The notes under the pieces were generated by a model. That model saw only the letters and a program-made list of their open reading frames with translations. It did not search any database and was not told the DNA's origin. A stretch of DNA of 64,000 nucleotides from Coffea arabica. Taxonomy: Eukaryota > Streptophyta > Magnoliopsida > Gentianales > Rubiaceae. Each line of letters begins with the position of its first letter. Within the stretch, counting starts at the first letter, position 1. Of the stretch, positions 13,157-23,690 are shown one piece after another. The DNA lies in the NCBI RefSeq assembly GCF_036785885.1, contig NC_092323.1, positions 4,814,501 to 4,878,500 on the forward strand. Reading direction: 5' to 3'. The position numbers and the translations under genes were made by a program.

Positions 13157-16100
13157 CTATGTCCATAGATGTTCTCTGCGGTATTCTCGAACAATGACAG
13201 GTACGCTAGTGGGAGGTATCTGGAAATGTTTAAAGATTACGGTTAGCAAATTAAGGCAAAACGCCATTTGGTGCAAACATGCACAATGCCACTAAGATGA
13301 GGATATAGAGAGCGGAGGGAAGGGGGGCATCAAGGAAAAAACACCAGGATATGCCCACGTAAGGACACAGGACAAGATAATAAAGGAAACGGGGCCAGAG
13401 TAGACTTCCTTGACTGCATACACAAACACTGTGGTGCAGCACATGGTTCTCAATTGAGTTATTGCAAGCATGTACCCCAGTCATATTATAAGCAATCAGG
13501 GAAGATAACAAGTACTCTTTTCTTTCTAGTAAATCTATTATAAAACTTACTAACACTTACCATACCATAATCTGTGATGATCATCGAAACATAATCTGAT
13601 GGTGTTGCATCATAACTGTTACAATAAAATTAAACAATGAGCATACATAGGTTATGGATATGGTACCCGAAATCCATGCGATAACCACACACACACGCAC
13701 CCCACCCCACCCCCCCCAAAAAAAAGAACCCTCACTTACATGAGGTTCAAAAGCTGCAAATTATCACTATTGGCCCAATCATCCAAAGAGTCAATTTCTT
13801 TCCTACCAGGAACCTTTGCAATCATGTCTGGATCACCTGCAGTGTTATAAGGGCAGCTGAATAGTAAGAAAAATGATGACACACAGCCATATTACATTTT
13901 AAACGGATTCCATATGATTTGCAAAAGTAAATGCATACCAAGTTCATTAGAGCAAATTGAATCGAGCTGCACCCTTTCATGAAACTTATAGGCTTCACAA
14001 CATATAAGTACTGGAACTCGGAACTGGTGAGCAACCATTGCAACACAAGCAGTGCCAACCCTCGAGTAAACCGTTCCATTAGACAATACTGAGGAAGCAC
14101 CCAAAAATACTCGAGTAACTTCATGCATTATATAAGAAACAGCATTTATGTGAGTGTATGTACAGCTAATACCCTTTCCTACCAATCTGCGAAGTAACAG
14201 CTTCCCTTCAAGCTTTGGACGTGAATCGACTACCACAACACGGAAATTTTTGCCAAGCTCATGGGCGTGTATCAACAACAACTCAACAGCAGAGGATGAT
14301 CCATATGTGAGAAGAACATCGCCATCCCTAATCTTTGTTACAGCATGTCTGACTATTACCTTATCAGCTAGAATTATCTTCTCATTGATAAATCGATCAA
14401 TATCTGACAAAAGAATTGCTTTTGCCTCTGATTCAGACAAGGCCAAAGATAATTTGGCAATTTTTGATTTAAGAAATCTAATAGCATTGCCCATACTGAT
14501 TGAAAGGGGTCTGCACTCAATCAGAAAAGATACATAAGAATTTATTTTCGAAGTCAAGTCCCTAATAAGAGCTTTTTCAGGCGGTGTTGAGTAGTCTTTA
14601 ATTGACTCTTGAAATGCTTGAAGCATAGCAATACAGCGCGCATTGCCACCAGATATATCACCAGCTAGATACCTCAGACCAACCTGATTATAGGTACATA
14701 AATCACAACTAGTGTCAGGTCAAGATCCCAACGAAAATAGGAAAAAGAAAATTTGAAAATTGTATTACACATCAGAGTTGATAACAGTTGCTGCCTCTCT
14801 AATGGACCACATCAGATTAAAATGTGAATATTTAGCCAAAAACTTTCAAACATAAATATTTCCACACCCCACCCCCCCCCCCCCAAAAAAAAAAAAAAAA
14901 ATAAACTTCATGGTATTAGTATCCACAAAAGATAAGTTCTTTAGCCTCACCTTATAAACAGCAGGATGAACAGGATCTAGTTGAAACAGCTTCGATTCAA
15001 GTTCAGGGAGCCTTGTTCCATGTTCATACTGAGGTAAATGCCTAAACAGTTCAACCCTGTTCTTTGCTTCGGTCTGCTTAACAACAGATCGTTTCTTTGC
15101 CTTCTCAACTCGGCTCTTATCATCAAACTGCATACGGGGGTGAGGGACATCCTTCTTCCTGTCTTTGTCTTGTGGACGATCACTGCCTCTTTTTTCAGAA
15201 GCTGCAACAGGAGAGTTATCCTTCTTCTGTGGAGAAGCCTTTGCAGCCTTCCCTGGGTTTGCATTTGCTGAAGAACCCAAACCAGATGAAGCAGCTGGTG
15301 TCTTACTACCATCACCTGCCCAATAATTACCAAAAAAAAAAAATTATGCAATTGCCTTCACGGAGCACAAAGGCAATGTATATACCAAGAAAAGGATGAT
15401 TTTATTATACTTGAACACAACAATGGCCCAAAAATACTATGCTATGATGAGCAGTGATATTGGTTTGGACAATATAAAGCTGATACTAATGACAGTTTAT
15501 AAGATCACCTCGAAAAATTAAGCACACAATGACAGCTATTGAGTACTTGAGTCACTAATTAATGAATAAATGTCTCATCACTGGTGTCAATAAGAATTCT
15601 ATCAGAGTACAACAACAGAATTCATTAAAGTTCTCAGGTGGAGGGGAAGCTACTTCCCGAAACAACAGTCAAGGTTCTATTTAGCTTGGAAAAAAAAAAA
15701 AGAAGCTCTTTTTAGCTTGGAAAAAAAAAAAGAAGCTCAGTATCATTAGCTTAGTAAAGGCACACTCTTTGAATTAACCAGGAAACTGCATTAGAAAATG
15801 TACTTTCCAAAGAAAGTTAAGAGATCGAAAAAGCACTCTACGATCCTCGATATAGAAGAAAGAGTTCGGGAATTACTAAATATGGGACTATCGAAATGCA
15901 TTCACTCGTGTACACGGAAACCTTTGACAGGACTCGGAAGAAAAAAATCAAACTGGAACTTGATATGACCTTTAGTTGCAGCCTTTGCTGCTCGTTGAGC
16001 TTCTTGAATTGCACGCCTTTCTGCTTTTGTGGTCTGCTCTTTCAGTGGCTTCAAACTGGCCTTGGATCCCGTCTTCGATCGCTCCTTCTGCACTTCAACA

Positions 16101-16787
16101 CCAGCTCCGCCATCTTTTTCTATATTTCGTCCAAAAAAAAATTATAGCATCAACCACCCACGGAAAAAGATAAGGCAAGGCCATAGATGCCCAAAAACCG
16201 TGCCGAAGCTTGAAGAATAATGGTGAAATCCAGTATATCAATGGGAGGAGAAGATGAGAAAATATTTGCAAGGATAGAGGAGATAATTTACCTGTTATGC
16301 CAGGGGGCATGTTGACAATGGAGACGGTGGTTAAACTACTAGCCGGGAAATTATTCTGCTTAAGGGATGACATATCAAATCCACCAGCTGGCAGGGAGGA
16401 AGCAAATTTACCAGAATTGCTCCGGCGAGCAGTCCAATTAGGGGAGAGAGCATCGTCAGTGAACTCTGAGGCCGTGGGAGCGACAAACTCGGAGGGATTG
16501 TAGCTGCCGACGGGGATAGAGTCGCGGGCGGCCCGCATAGGGGAGAGCGGGGCAGCAGGAGAGAAATGGGGCCCGCGAGCAAGGTCGGCGGAAAGGTGAC
16601 GCGGCGGAGGAATCATCACCGGGGACAGAGAGTTGCCGGAGGGGGAGATTTCAGAGACAGGAGGGGAGGAGGAGGCCGGATGGGGTGGACCAGATTGGGA
16701 CCGGTCGGGTGGTGCCCCGGGCGCGAAAAACCCGACTTGTCTGACCTTGGGGTCGCTCACGGCCCGCGGGACTCGGCGAGTTTCCAT
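13157..16787 (-). CDS. Translation initiation factor eIF2B subunit delta, 7 exons
   Basis: Regulatory subunit of the eIF2B GDP-GTP exchange factor, acting in the cytosol to recycle eIF2. Exons on the minus strand: 16787-16292, 16119-15970, 15315-14951, 14683-13939, 13836-13740, 13615-13561 and 13219-13157. All junctions are GT-AG and in phase, giving 656 aa, the usual plant length. Seen: a Pro/Ser-rich N terminus (residues 1-165), then a Lys/Ala-rich basic stretch with [14 protein letters not shown], then the C-terminal IF-2B domain with [65 protein letters not shown] and [14 protein letters not shown]. It ends in [18 protein letters not shown] telo-box-like motif lies just before the start codon. 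Confidence 0.96.
15689..15740. repeat. Short tandem duplication in an eIF2B delta intron
   Basis: Two copies of TAGCTTGG followed by an A run and GAAGCTC, offset by about 31 bp, lie between the second and third coding exons. Probably a replication-slippage product. Confidence 0.8.
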
Positions 16788-16794
16788 CTCTGCG

Positions 16795-16807
16795 GTTTAG
16801 GGTTTTG
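16795..16807 (-). promoter_or_regulatory. Telo-box just upstream of the eIF2B delta start codon
   Basis: Read on the minus strand this is AAAACCCTAAACC, ending 8 bp before the ATG. Telo-boxes are enriched near starts of plant translation-machinery genes. Motif match only. Confidence 0.55.
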
Positions 16808-17690
16808 CTATTACTGCGTAGGAGCTGGACATCTAAGGTTTAGGTCAGTGGAGGTGGAGGAAGTGGCAGAGTGGCTTTTCAGGTGGAAGGAACATTTAGA
16901 GGAGATTGCTATGCTTTTTTGGATCAGGATGACAAGTAGCAGTTGATTACTCAAAGTTAGGAATTGGGACTTGGGAGGAAGAAAAGTGAACTGTAAATTA
17001 AAAAAAAAAATTCAATGGTGATGAGTGATTCACTTATTCATGACTTGAACAACGCCTGGTTTGAGAGTTTTTGTAATTTACTTCTTAAAATTTAACAGGA
17101 GAACGGTGGAATTTAAAAGGCGAAGGAAAATATGAATCCAAAATTTTTTAAGTTCAGATGTTTGGTAAGCAAGCACACAGAGGCGCATCCGGACATAAAA
17201 AAAATGAAGAAGAAAAGAGACAACAGTCAATATTTACGATTGATGATCGCTTTTGAGATTCTAGCAGTTGCAGAGTGGGTCGGATTGCAAATTTTAAAAG
17301 ACTTCCTATCACTTTCTCGTCGCATTTGCGAGGGGAAAAGAGAACATGGTTTCTTTTTCTTTTTCTGACTTTGAGTTGAGAGACTCGCGAACAAGGCTGC
17401 TGCAAGTGTCCAATCCAATCCAATGCTGGTACTGATTTTTTTTTTTTTTTTTTTCCAATCACCATCCAAACTAGGTCTGGGAGATTACCATGACCCAGAG
17501 AGACCTCAGCAATAAGGAAAGCCATAACTTAGGACCGAATTGTTCATCATTGCAACGTCGAATATGTTAAAAATTCCACGGACTAGCGTACAAGCAAGCC
17601 ATGACATGAAAAGAAAGCAGCAGCTTCACTACATGAATAATAGTAGTACAGAAATCAACAATCGTCTTCCAATAATTCCAGCTAACTGTT
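16808..17690. other. Intergenic between eIF2B delta (5' side) and UMP1 (3' side)
   Basis: Contains the eIF2B delta promoter and probably the UMP1 3' UTR. A T-run lies near 17438-17455. No further gene seen. Confidence 0.6.
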
Positions 17691-19806
17691 TCATGTGAAA
17701 CTGCGGCAGACTGGTCCCTTGGAAATTCCAAGACGCACTTCCATTCCATGATGCATGTCAGCCGGAGTGAAACTTTCAGAATCCCTTGGATCTGCCACGA
17801 ACATTAGGGTGACTAGTAAGCAATATGAACCAATAAGAAGCCACAATCACAATCTCATACTAATCATTCCACACAACTTTGAAATATTTCACACTGAAAT
17901 CCCAATGAACCCGTTGGAAATCAAGTCAAAATTTTCAGTTATAACATCCAACTTTGTTTTTGGAGTTTGGAAGGGGAAAAATAACAAGAAAGATCCACAA
18001 ATATTTTAGAACAAACTTGTCTAAAGAGTTAAAAAAAAAAACTAATCCAGTTGCTGTTCGTTACCATTGAGATAATCCTCGAAGCCAAAATCTTCCAAAG
18101 CCCCAGTCATAGCCTCTAACCCCAAATATGATGATGGAATCGCACCAGCTGGTCTTTGAAATCTCCTGAACAGAGATTATGAAAAGACAAAATGAGCTTC
18201 AAAGTTCCCATTAAAATGGTCTAATCATATATATAAAAATACAAGGATGCTTCCTTTGAACTCTGTTGTTTTCTTGTATGTTTCATCGTTTCCACAGAAT
18301 AAAGAATACATAACACGAGAAGGCTTTGGAAGACTATCCAAGTTGCTGAAGTTGATACAAAAGAATCATACAACACACGCAACTTATAGTGCCCCAAAAA
18401 CAGTTAAGAGAAAATCTCTCGAACATCAATCACCTCAAATATACATCATACACGCAAGATAGAAATAGATAAACTATTACTTTCATATTGAGACTAATAT
18501 ATATAAAGCACCAGCCTGATGTTAAAAGAAGCTGTCACATTATGTTTTGCATATTCTACCCCCATATGGTGAACCACTAAACCACTATGAAACTATCACA
18601 GCAACACTCATATTTTTCAAATTATTTCCAAAGTCATGACTACCAATAACTTGAAGATCTTTCTTCAAAATCATCTATTAATTTTGGTTAAAATATGCAC
18701 AGACATAGTGTGCTTCTCCCACTAATATTCAATAAGCACGGGCACAAGATGGTAAGAGCTGAATAGTTAAAGTGAGCCATCAACAAGAAGAATGTAGATG
18801 TTGCAAGAAACAATTGAAGATGCAATTTCACAGCCTGAGATAGAACCAACGTTAGAAAAGTCACTTTTTCCAACTCTAGACATTTCATGTGTGCAGTTAA
18901 GTAGCATGGCAAAAAGGAACATTATGGCATAAAGAAAAGCAATAAGAGGAAGCTGAACAGGGGACCCAAAAAAAAAAAACCCCCTCAATTGGTTTGTTTA
19001 TGTCAAAAGGATCCAGGATTAATGATCTCGTTCCTGCACAAACCATCAACATTAATTCCTTATTCCCTCCAAAAACCCTCCTTTCTAAATTTTTGTAACC
19101 TTCAACAGTTTAAATTCATACTGCCACACAATAGAACCGTATAGATTGAGACACGCTACTCACTAAGACCAGATCCAATTCAAACATTAGATATCATAAA
19201 GTTCATCGCCCCAATTTCTATTCGAATTTTAAGGTATAAAGCAAAGAAAAACACCGTCAAGCTAGCAACTTATTAACGAGCATAAATGACACAAATAATA
19301 CTGAAAGAAAAGGGAAAAACCTAAATTGTAAAGAAGCCCTAAATCATCAATAAAACCCATTAATCACAGCCACTATATAACAAGACTGTAACTTTCAGCC
19401 AAAAAAAAGCAAAAAAGAGATGAGAAAAACACAAACTTGGAGAGGATTTCTCGATCGAATTCCATCTTCAAAGGGAAAGCCGACCCGTAAGCTCTGGCCA
19501 GAATCTGCCTCTTCATCTGCTGCTGCCTCACGTGCGTCTAATGTCATTGAAATACACAAAAAAAAAAAAAAAATGGCATCCAATCCATATATAAAAAGCT
19601 CGATGAAAATAAAATACTTAAAAAGCAATAATACACAAAACAATTGGTAATTGAACAAGGATAGAGAGGAATAGTACAGTATGATAAGCAGATTCAAGGG
19701 GATGCGATCCAACGATTTCTCCTTTGACGCTTTGGAGTCCGAATCGGAGCGTATCGAATTTGGGTTCCCCGATTTCCTGAGTGATAGTCTTCAACTGCTC
19801 TTCCAT
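17691..19806 (-). CDS. UMP1/POMP proteasome maturation factor, 4 exons
   Basis: Short-lived chaperone that guides assembly of the 20S proteasome core and is degraded on completion. Exons on the minus strand: 19806-19678, 19537-19437, 18165-18065 and 17791-17691. Junctions are GT-AG and in phase, giving 143 aa; the Arabidopsis proteins are about 141. Seen: FDTLRFGLQSVKGEIVGSHP near the N terminus, then MKRQILARAYGSAFPLKME, then FQRPAGAIPSSYLGLEAMTG, then ALEDFGFEDYLNDPRDSE, then MHHGMEVRLGISKGPVCRSF. These are the family's conserved blocks in the right order. None of the exons gives a long open frame by itself, so the gene is invisible without splicing. The three downstream coding segments are each exactly 101 nt. 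Confidence 0.95.
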
Positions 19807-20011
19807 ATTTGCTTTTTCCTCCCTTTTTCTTTGCTTGGTTTTTCTGCGTCTCCTTTCAGTTTCTTTAATACATGTCAGCAGCTAAGGGTATTTCAAAGAG
19901 GAGAGATTAGGAGGAAAACTTTGTAAACAAGAAAGGGTCGGTGGGCAGAGTAATACGGCGTCGTTCTTTAGGTGATTTCGGCCATTTTGAATGACTCTTG
20001 TGTATGATCAT

Positions 20012-20066
20012 GAGGCCCGTTTATATAAGGCCCTAAGAAATTAAAGCCCAATTTTTAATGGGCTTG
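20012..20066 (-). promoter_or_regulatory. Probable UMP1 core promoter: TATA box and site-II-like GGCCC elements
   Basis: On the minus strand a TATATAAAC sequence (20019-20027) lies about 215 bp upstream of the UMP1 start codon. Four GGCCC or TGGGC-type elements surround it (near 20013, 20029, 20044 and 20060). Such site II elements bind TCP factors and are common in plant housekeeping promoters. Use is inferred. Confidence 0.5.
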
Positions 20067-20872
20067 AGACACTCGTTTTCATAGAAGTGTATAATACCTG
20101 TTCAACCCGAACAGATTACGCATTGCACCCATGAACTAACCTGCTCCTTTCTTGTAGATGTGTTGTCCTTCGTTTTCCCGACACCAATATTTGGGCCAAT
20201 CCAGAATAGATTATCCCTTAAATATTGGACCCGCAAAGAATAACATTGGAAAATATTCTGGCAAATATTAAATCAACTTTGTCCTCTTGCTGCATTCCTC
20301 TTCGGTCTCATTTTCATATGGGTTATTTAAATCCAAAGTTAAGACCCAAGTTGGGGAGAGGAGCGGGCGGGGGGCGGGGGAATTACTTTGATTAAGGCAA
20401 GAATGAAAAAAATTTAATAACCAATATGACAGTTTGTGTGAATTTTGTTAAAATTATATTACAACAATAACAACCAGATGACGAAAGTTTTAAAATTCCT
20501 TTTTTTCCCTATATTTTCAAGTAGTACTTGGCTTCATTTGAAATATGGGATCATATATAAACTAAGTGATGATTGTAGACTTTAACAACTCAGGGGATAA
20601 AGTAAATGAACATGGGAATTTTCAGAAATTTAAAGGGTGAAATTTTAGGACAAGGTTGAAAATTTAAAATTTGTTTTCAAGTCAATTTTGAAATTTCTTC
20701 AAAGTTGGGGAGGGTGCAATTGCCTACCTACACTTGAATGTGGCTCTATCACGGGCAATAATGTAGCTACAATTTTAAGTTTTAACGCATACTTTTTAAG
20801 GCCAGTTTGATAAATCCAATGGTCAGACAAGGATTTTTAGAGTTTTTTTCTACCATCAAGTTCAAATTTCGA
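20067..20872. other. Intergenic upstream of UMP1, no feature seen
   Basis: AT-rich sequence with a short G-rich run near 20370. Open frames have no recognisable product. Confidence 0.5.
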
Positions 20873-20890
20873 ATTTTACGTCTTGTAGTT

Positions 20891-21094
20891 TTTTTTTTTT
20901 TTTTTTTTTGTTTACACAGGGGTGTCCCGATCAATCCTTACGGGGCCCGACTAATCCCCTGCGGTCCGGCCAGGCGCTCCAACCCAGCCCAAGCACGATA
21001 TGTGCGCGGAGGAATCCAGCGGAGCAGAGACTCGAACTTGGGACCTATTGGTCACCGTTGGGAGGTGCTACCGTTGGACCATTCACGCGGGGGC
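20891..21094 (-). mobile_element. GC-rich tRNA-derived SINE with 17-bp target-site duplication
   Basis: Read on the minus strand, an A box (TGGTCCAACGGTAGC, near 21072-21086) precedes a B box (GTTCGAGTC, 21029-21037) and the element ends in an A tail, seen as the T run from about 20889. It is flanked by TTTTACGTCTTGTAGTT (20873-20889) and TTTTACGTCTTATAGTT (21095-21111), one mismatch in 17. About 204 bp. Its GC content is well above its surroundings and its sequence differs from the SINE at 8432. Confidence 0.9.
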
Positions 21095-21901
21095 TTTTAC
21101 GTCTTATAGTTGAAGGTGAAAAAGGCGCGGGAAAAGGTGGGGGGTTTAAAAAAAAAGGAAAAAAAAAAAGCTAGTTCAATAAGATCAACTTAATGATACT
21201 AAGTGATGAAGCATCTTCTTTTTTTTTTTTTCGTAAAAAAAAAATGCAGTATCTTCTATTAGCCCAGGTCAATAAGCTAGTAAAGGAAACATACTCCGTC
21301 AGAACTCAGAAGAGCTATGTGCCTTGCTATTTAATTTAAATCCTTCCGTACCGACACCATTGCATAAAATAAGAGATTTGATTTGATCTCTGTTCTACTT
21401 CACAAGTACATTCTGACATTGCAGCTTGCACGGGACCAAAAATTGTATTCCTATGCAGGTAATTACTTAATTTTTAGATTTTTTTAAGGAAACATATAAG
21501 TTACTGGTGCTGCTTAGAAAAATTCAATTTCGTCTGGAAACGAGAAATATGCGCTTCAAACGTGAGCAAAGTTGGTCCGGGAATGACATCTTCTTGTTCC
21601 ATCGGAATGTGTATCCTTCGATCTTCAAGTTCTCAGTACTGACCAATATTCATCGTTGTCTACTGACCAGTGCAACTGTACATTGGCACCACTTGCTTTT
21701 GAAAAAAATTCAAAAGAGATATTAGAACACCTGTTTAATCTAATCAGGTTTGTATATCTGTTAGACTCTTACACAGTCTCTTGAAACTCCTCCTCCATAT
21801 AGAATATGATAGATTAGGTTATACAAATATTATCGTTGTCTGAAAAAATAATAATCAGCACATTTTTCAACTATCTAAACAATATTCATATTATTTGGCT
21901 A

Positions 21902-22046
21902 GTTTGGATAGTGATTTATTTGCAAAATTTTATTTATTTGTATCATCAATACATTTTTTAACAACCATTTTATTTTACATATATCACATTAAAAAATAAT
22001 ACAATATTTTTTAAAAAAGTTATCTCAAATAATCAACTATCCAAAC
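21902..22046. mobile_element. MITE-like element with inverted ends
   Basis: Starts GTTTGGATAGTGATTT and ends with the near inverse AATCAACTATCCAAAC. About 145 bp, AT-rich and non-coding. No clear target duplication was seen, so the superfamily is unknown. Confidence 0.55.
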
Positions 22047-22258
22047 ACATGAATATATGTTATGAGGTTGGCATTTGTTAAGTTTTTTTGTTATTGTATT
22101 TACGTCTCCATTGCTTGAAGTGTCGTTGGTACATACGAATGTTACAAAACTATCAGTTTTTTATACATGAGTCATCTCCTTAATTCTCTTACTTTTCTTT
22201 ATTTTGTTCTTGGGGTTTTCTATCTTCAATGTTTAAATAAACGAAACGTAATCATACT

Positions 22259-22439
22259 GGGTGTGTTTGAATAGAGTATTATTTGAAAAATTATTTAGAA
22301 TAAATATTGTAACACTCTTTATAATGTAATATATACGATATGACGAAAAAATAGTTAGAAATATAAAAAGTGATTGAAATACAATATTTATGATGTAAAT
22401 AAAAGAATATTTAAAAAAAAATTATATTCAAACATACTC
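22259..22439. mobile_element. MITE-like element, GGGTGTGTTTGAATA family
   Basis: Ends are GGGTGTGTTTGAATA and the inverse of GAGTATGTTTGAATA. A 3-bp ACT flanks both sides (22256-22258 and 22440-22442). About 181 bp, non-coding. A relative lies at 32091-32259. Confidence 0.6.
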
Positions 22440-22985
22440 ACTATTGCTTGGTGCTTAAAGGTCAGTTGGCACTTTCAACCACAATATTACATTTGCGAAA
22501 CAAATTGGTCAATTGATTAAATGACCTATACAATTGGTATGGGACAAGTTTAAAGTTTTATTAATACCTAGAGAAAAACAAAACTCTTAAATATACAACT
22601 CAGTAAAAGCTCAAACCATATTTTCATTTTTTTTCCTTCTTGTTTTGGTATGTGAAGCCAGAAGTACAATATTGCTAGTTCGTGCATAATAGATAATTAT
22701 AGATGTATGGAAGGAAACACTGGATCTTGTGTCCCCACCTTCCCCAATTATTCTTGTTGCTGTTGCTTAAGAAAATGTGTGTAATGCTGCACGAATACTG
22801 ATGTTCCCTTTAGATTGCCATTTTTAGGAATTTTTATTTAAAAAAAAATGTACTGTAGCAATTTTATATATGTAAGATAAAAAATAATTAAAAAACGTGT
22901 TCATGAAAAATGTAAAAATTTTTCTGTGAAAAACTACAATCCAAATAAGGCCTGAATTTTTTCTTTAGCAGAATAGGAAAAGTAG

Positions 22986-23207
22986 CAACCACGAGCCACC
23001 ACCAATGCATTAAGACTTGGTGGGTAAACCCTTGCCTCCCACAATTTGCCACAATTAAATGTGCTTTGCTTAAAAAATTCAGGCCGGTACGTAGTGCATC
23101 TGTCTAATCCGGTGGTGGTTCAGTCCCCTCCGAATTACCCCAGGACCTTTTCAGGCCCTCCCCCTCCCCATAGTATAGGAAACTATCGTATCGACAAAAA
23201 AAAAAAA
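22986..23207 (+). mobile_element. SINE-like retroposon with 15-bp target-site duplication
   Basis: Flanked by GAATAGGAAAAGTAG (22971-22985) and GAATAGAAAAAGTAG (23208-23222), one mismatch. It ends in an A run after GTATCGAC. A B-box-like GGTTCAGTCC lies at 23117-23126. The A box is not clear, so this may be a diverged SINE or a composite. About 222 bp. Confidence 0.7.
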
Positions 23208-23302
23208 GAATAGAAAAAGTAGTATTATTATATATAAAATATAGTACTCCTTTCGTCCCATATAAAAAATAGGAAAAGTTGTAGTATTATATATAAAATA
23301 TA

Positions 23303-23570
23303 GTGCTCCTTCCATCCAATTTAAAATATCGCACTTTCTAATTTGAAATGTCCCAAAATATTTGTCATATTGAGAAAATTAAAGCACCTTTTAGTCTCTT
23401 CTTCCAATATTGTCTCTCCTTTAATAATATGTATACTACCATTCAAATTCAAATTTTGAATTTGTCGGGATAAGATTATAAAATGAAGTACAAACATTAC
23501 AATCAAACCATTGTTTTTTAAAAAAGTGGATTCGTGAAATTTGACAAAATAACTGGGACAAAAGGAGCAC
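23303..23570. mobile_element. Stowaway-like MITE (Tc1/Mariner type)
   Basis: Ends are GTGCTCCTTCCATCC and the inverse of GTGCTCCTTTTGTCC, the typical CTCC(T/C)TCCGTCCC-like Stowaway ends. A TA lies on the left side. About 268 bp. A partial second copy of the same end lies just to the left, at about 23246-23275. Confidence 0.65.
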
Positions 23571-23690
23571 TGGTAATACATTTCTTTATGTTGATACTGG
23601 TAAGTGGTTGATACATTTCTTTTATGTTGATACTGGCAAGGAGTACTGGTAATACATTTCCTTATGTTGATACTGGTTACCACTTACCAG
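23571..23690 (+). repeat. Three-copy minisatellite
   Basis: Three imperfect copies of a 35-40-bp unit containing ATACATTTC...TTATGTTGATACTGG lie head to tail, starting near 23572, 23607 and 23647. Non-coding. Confidence 0.85.
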
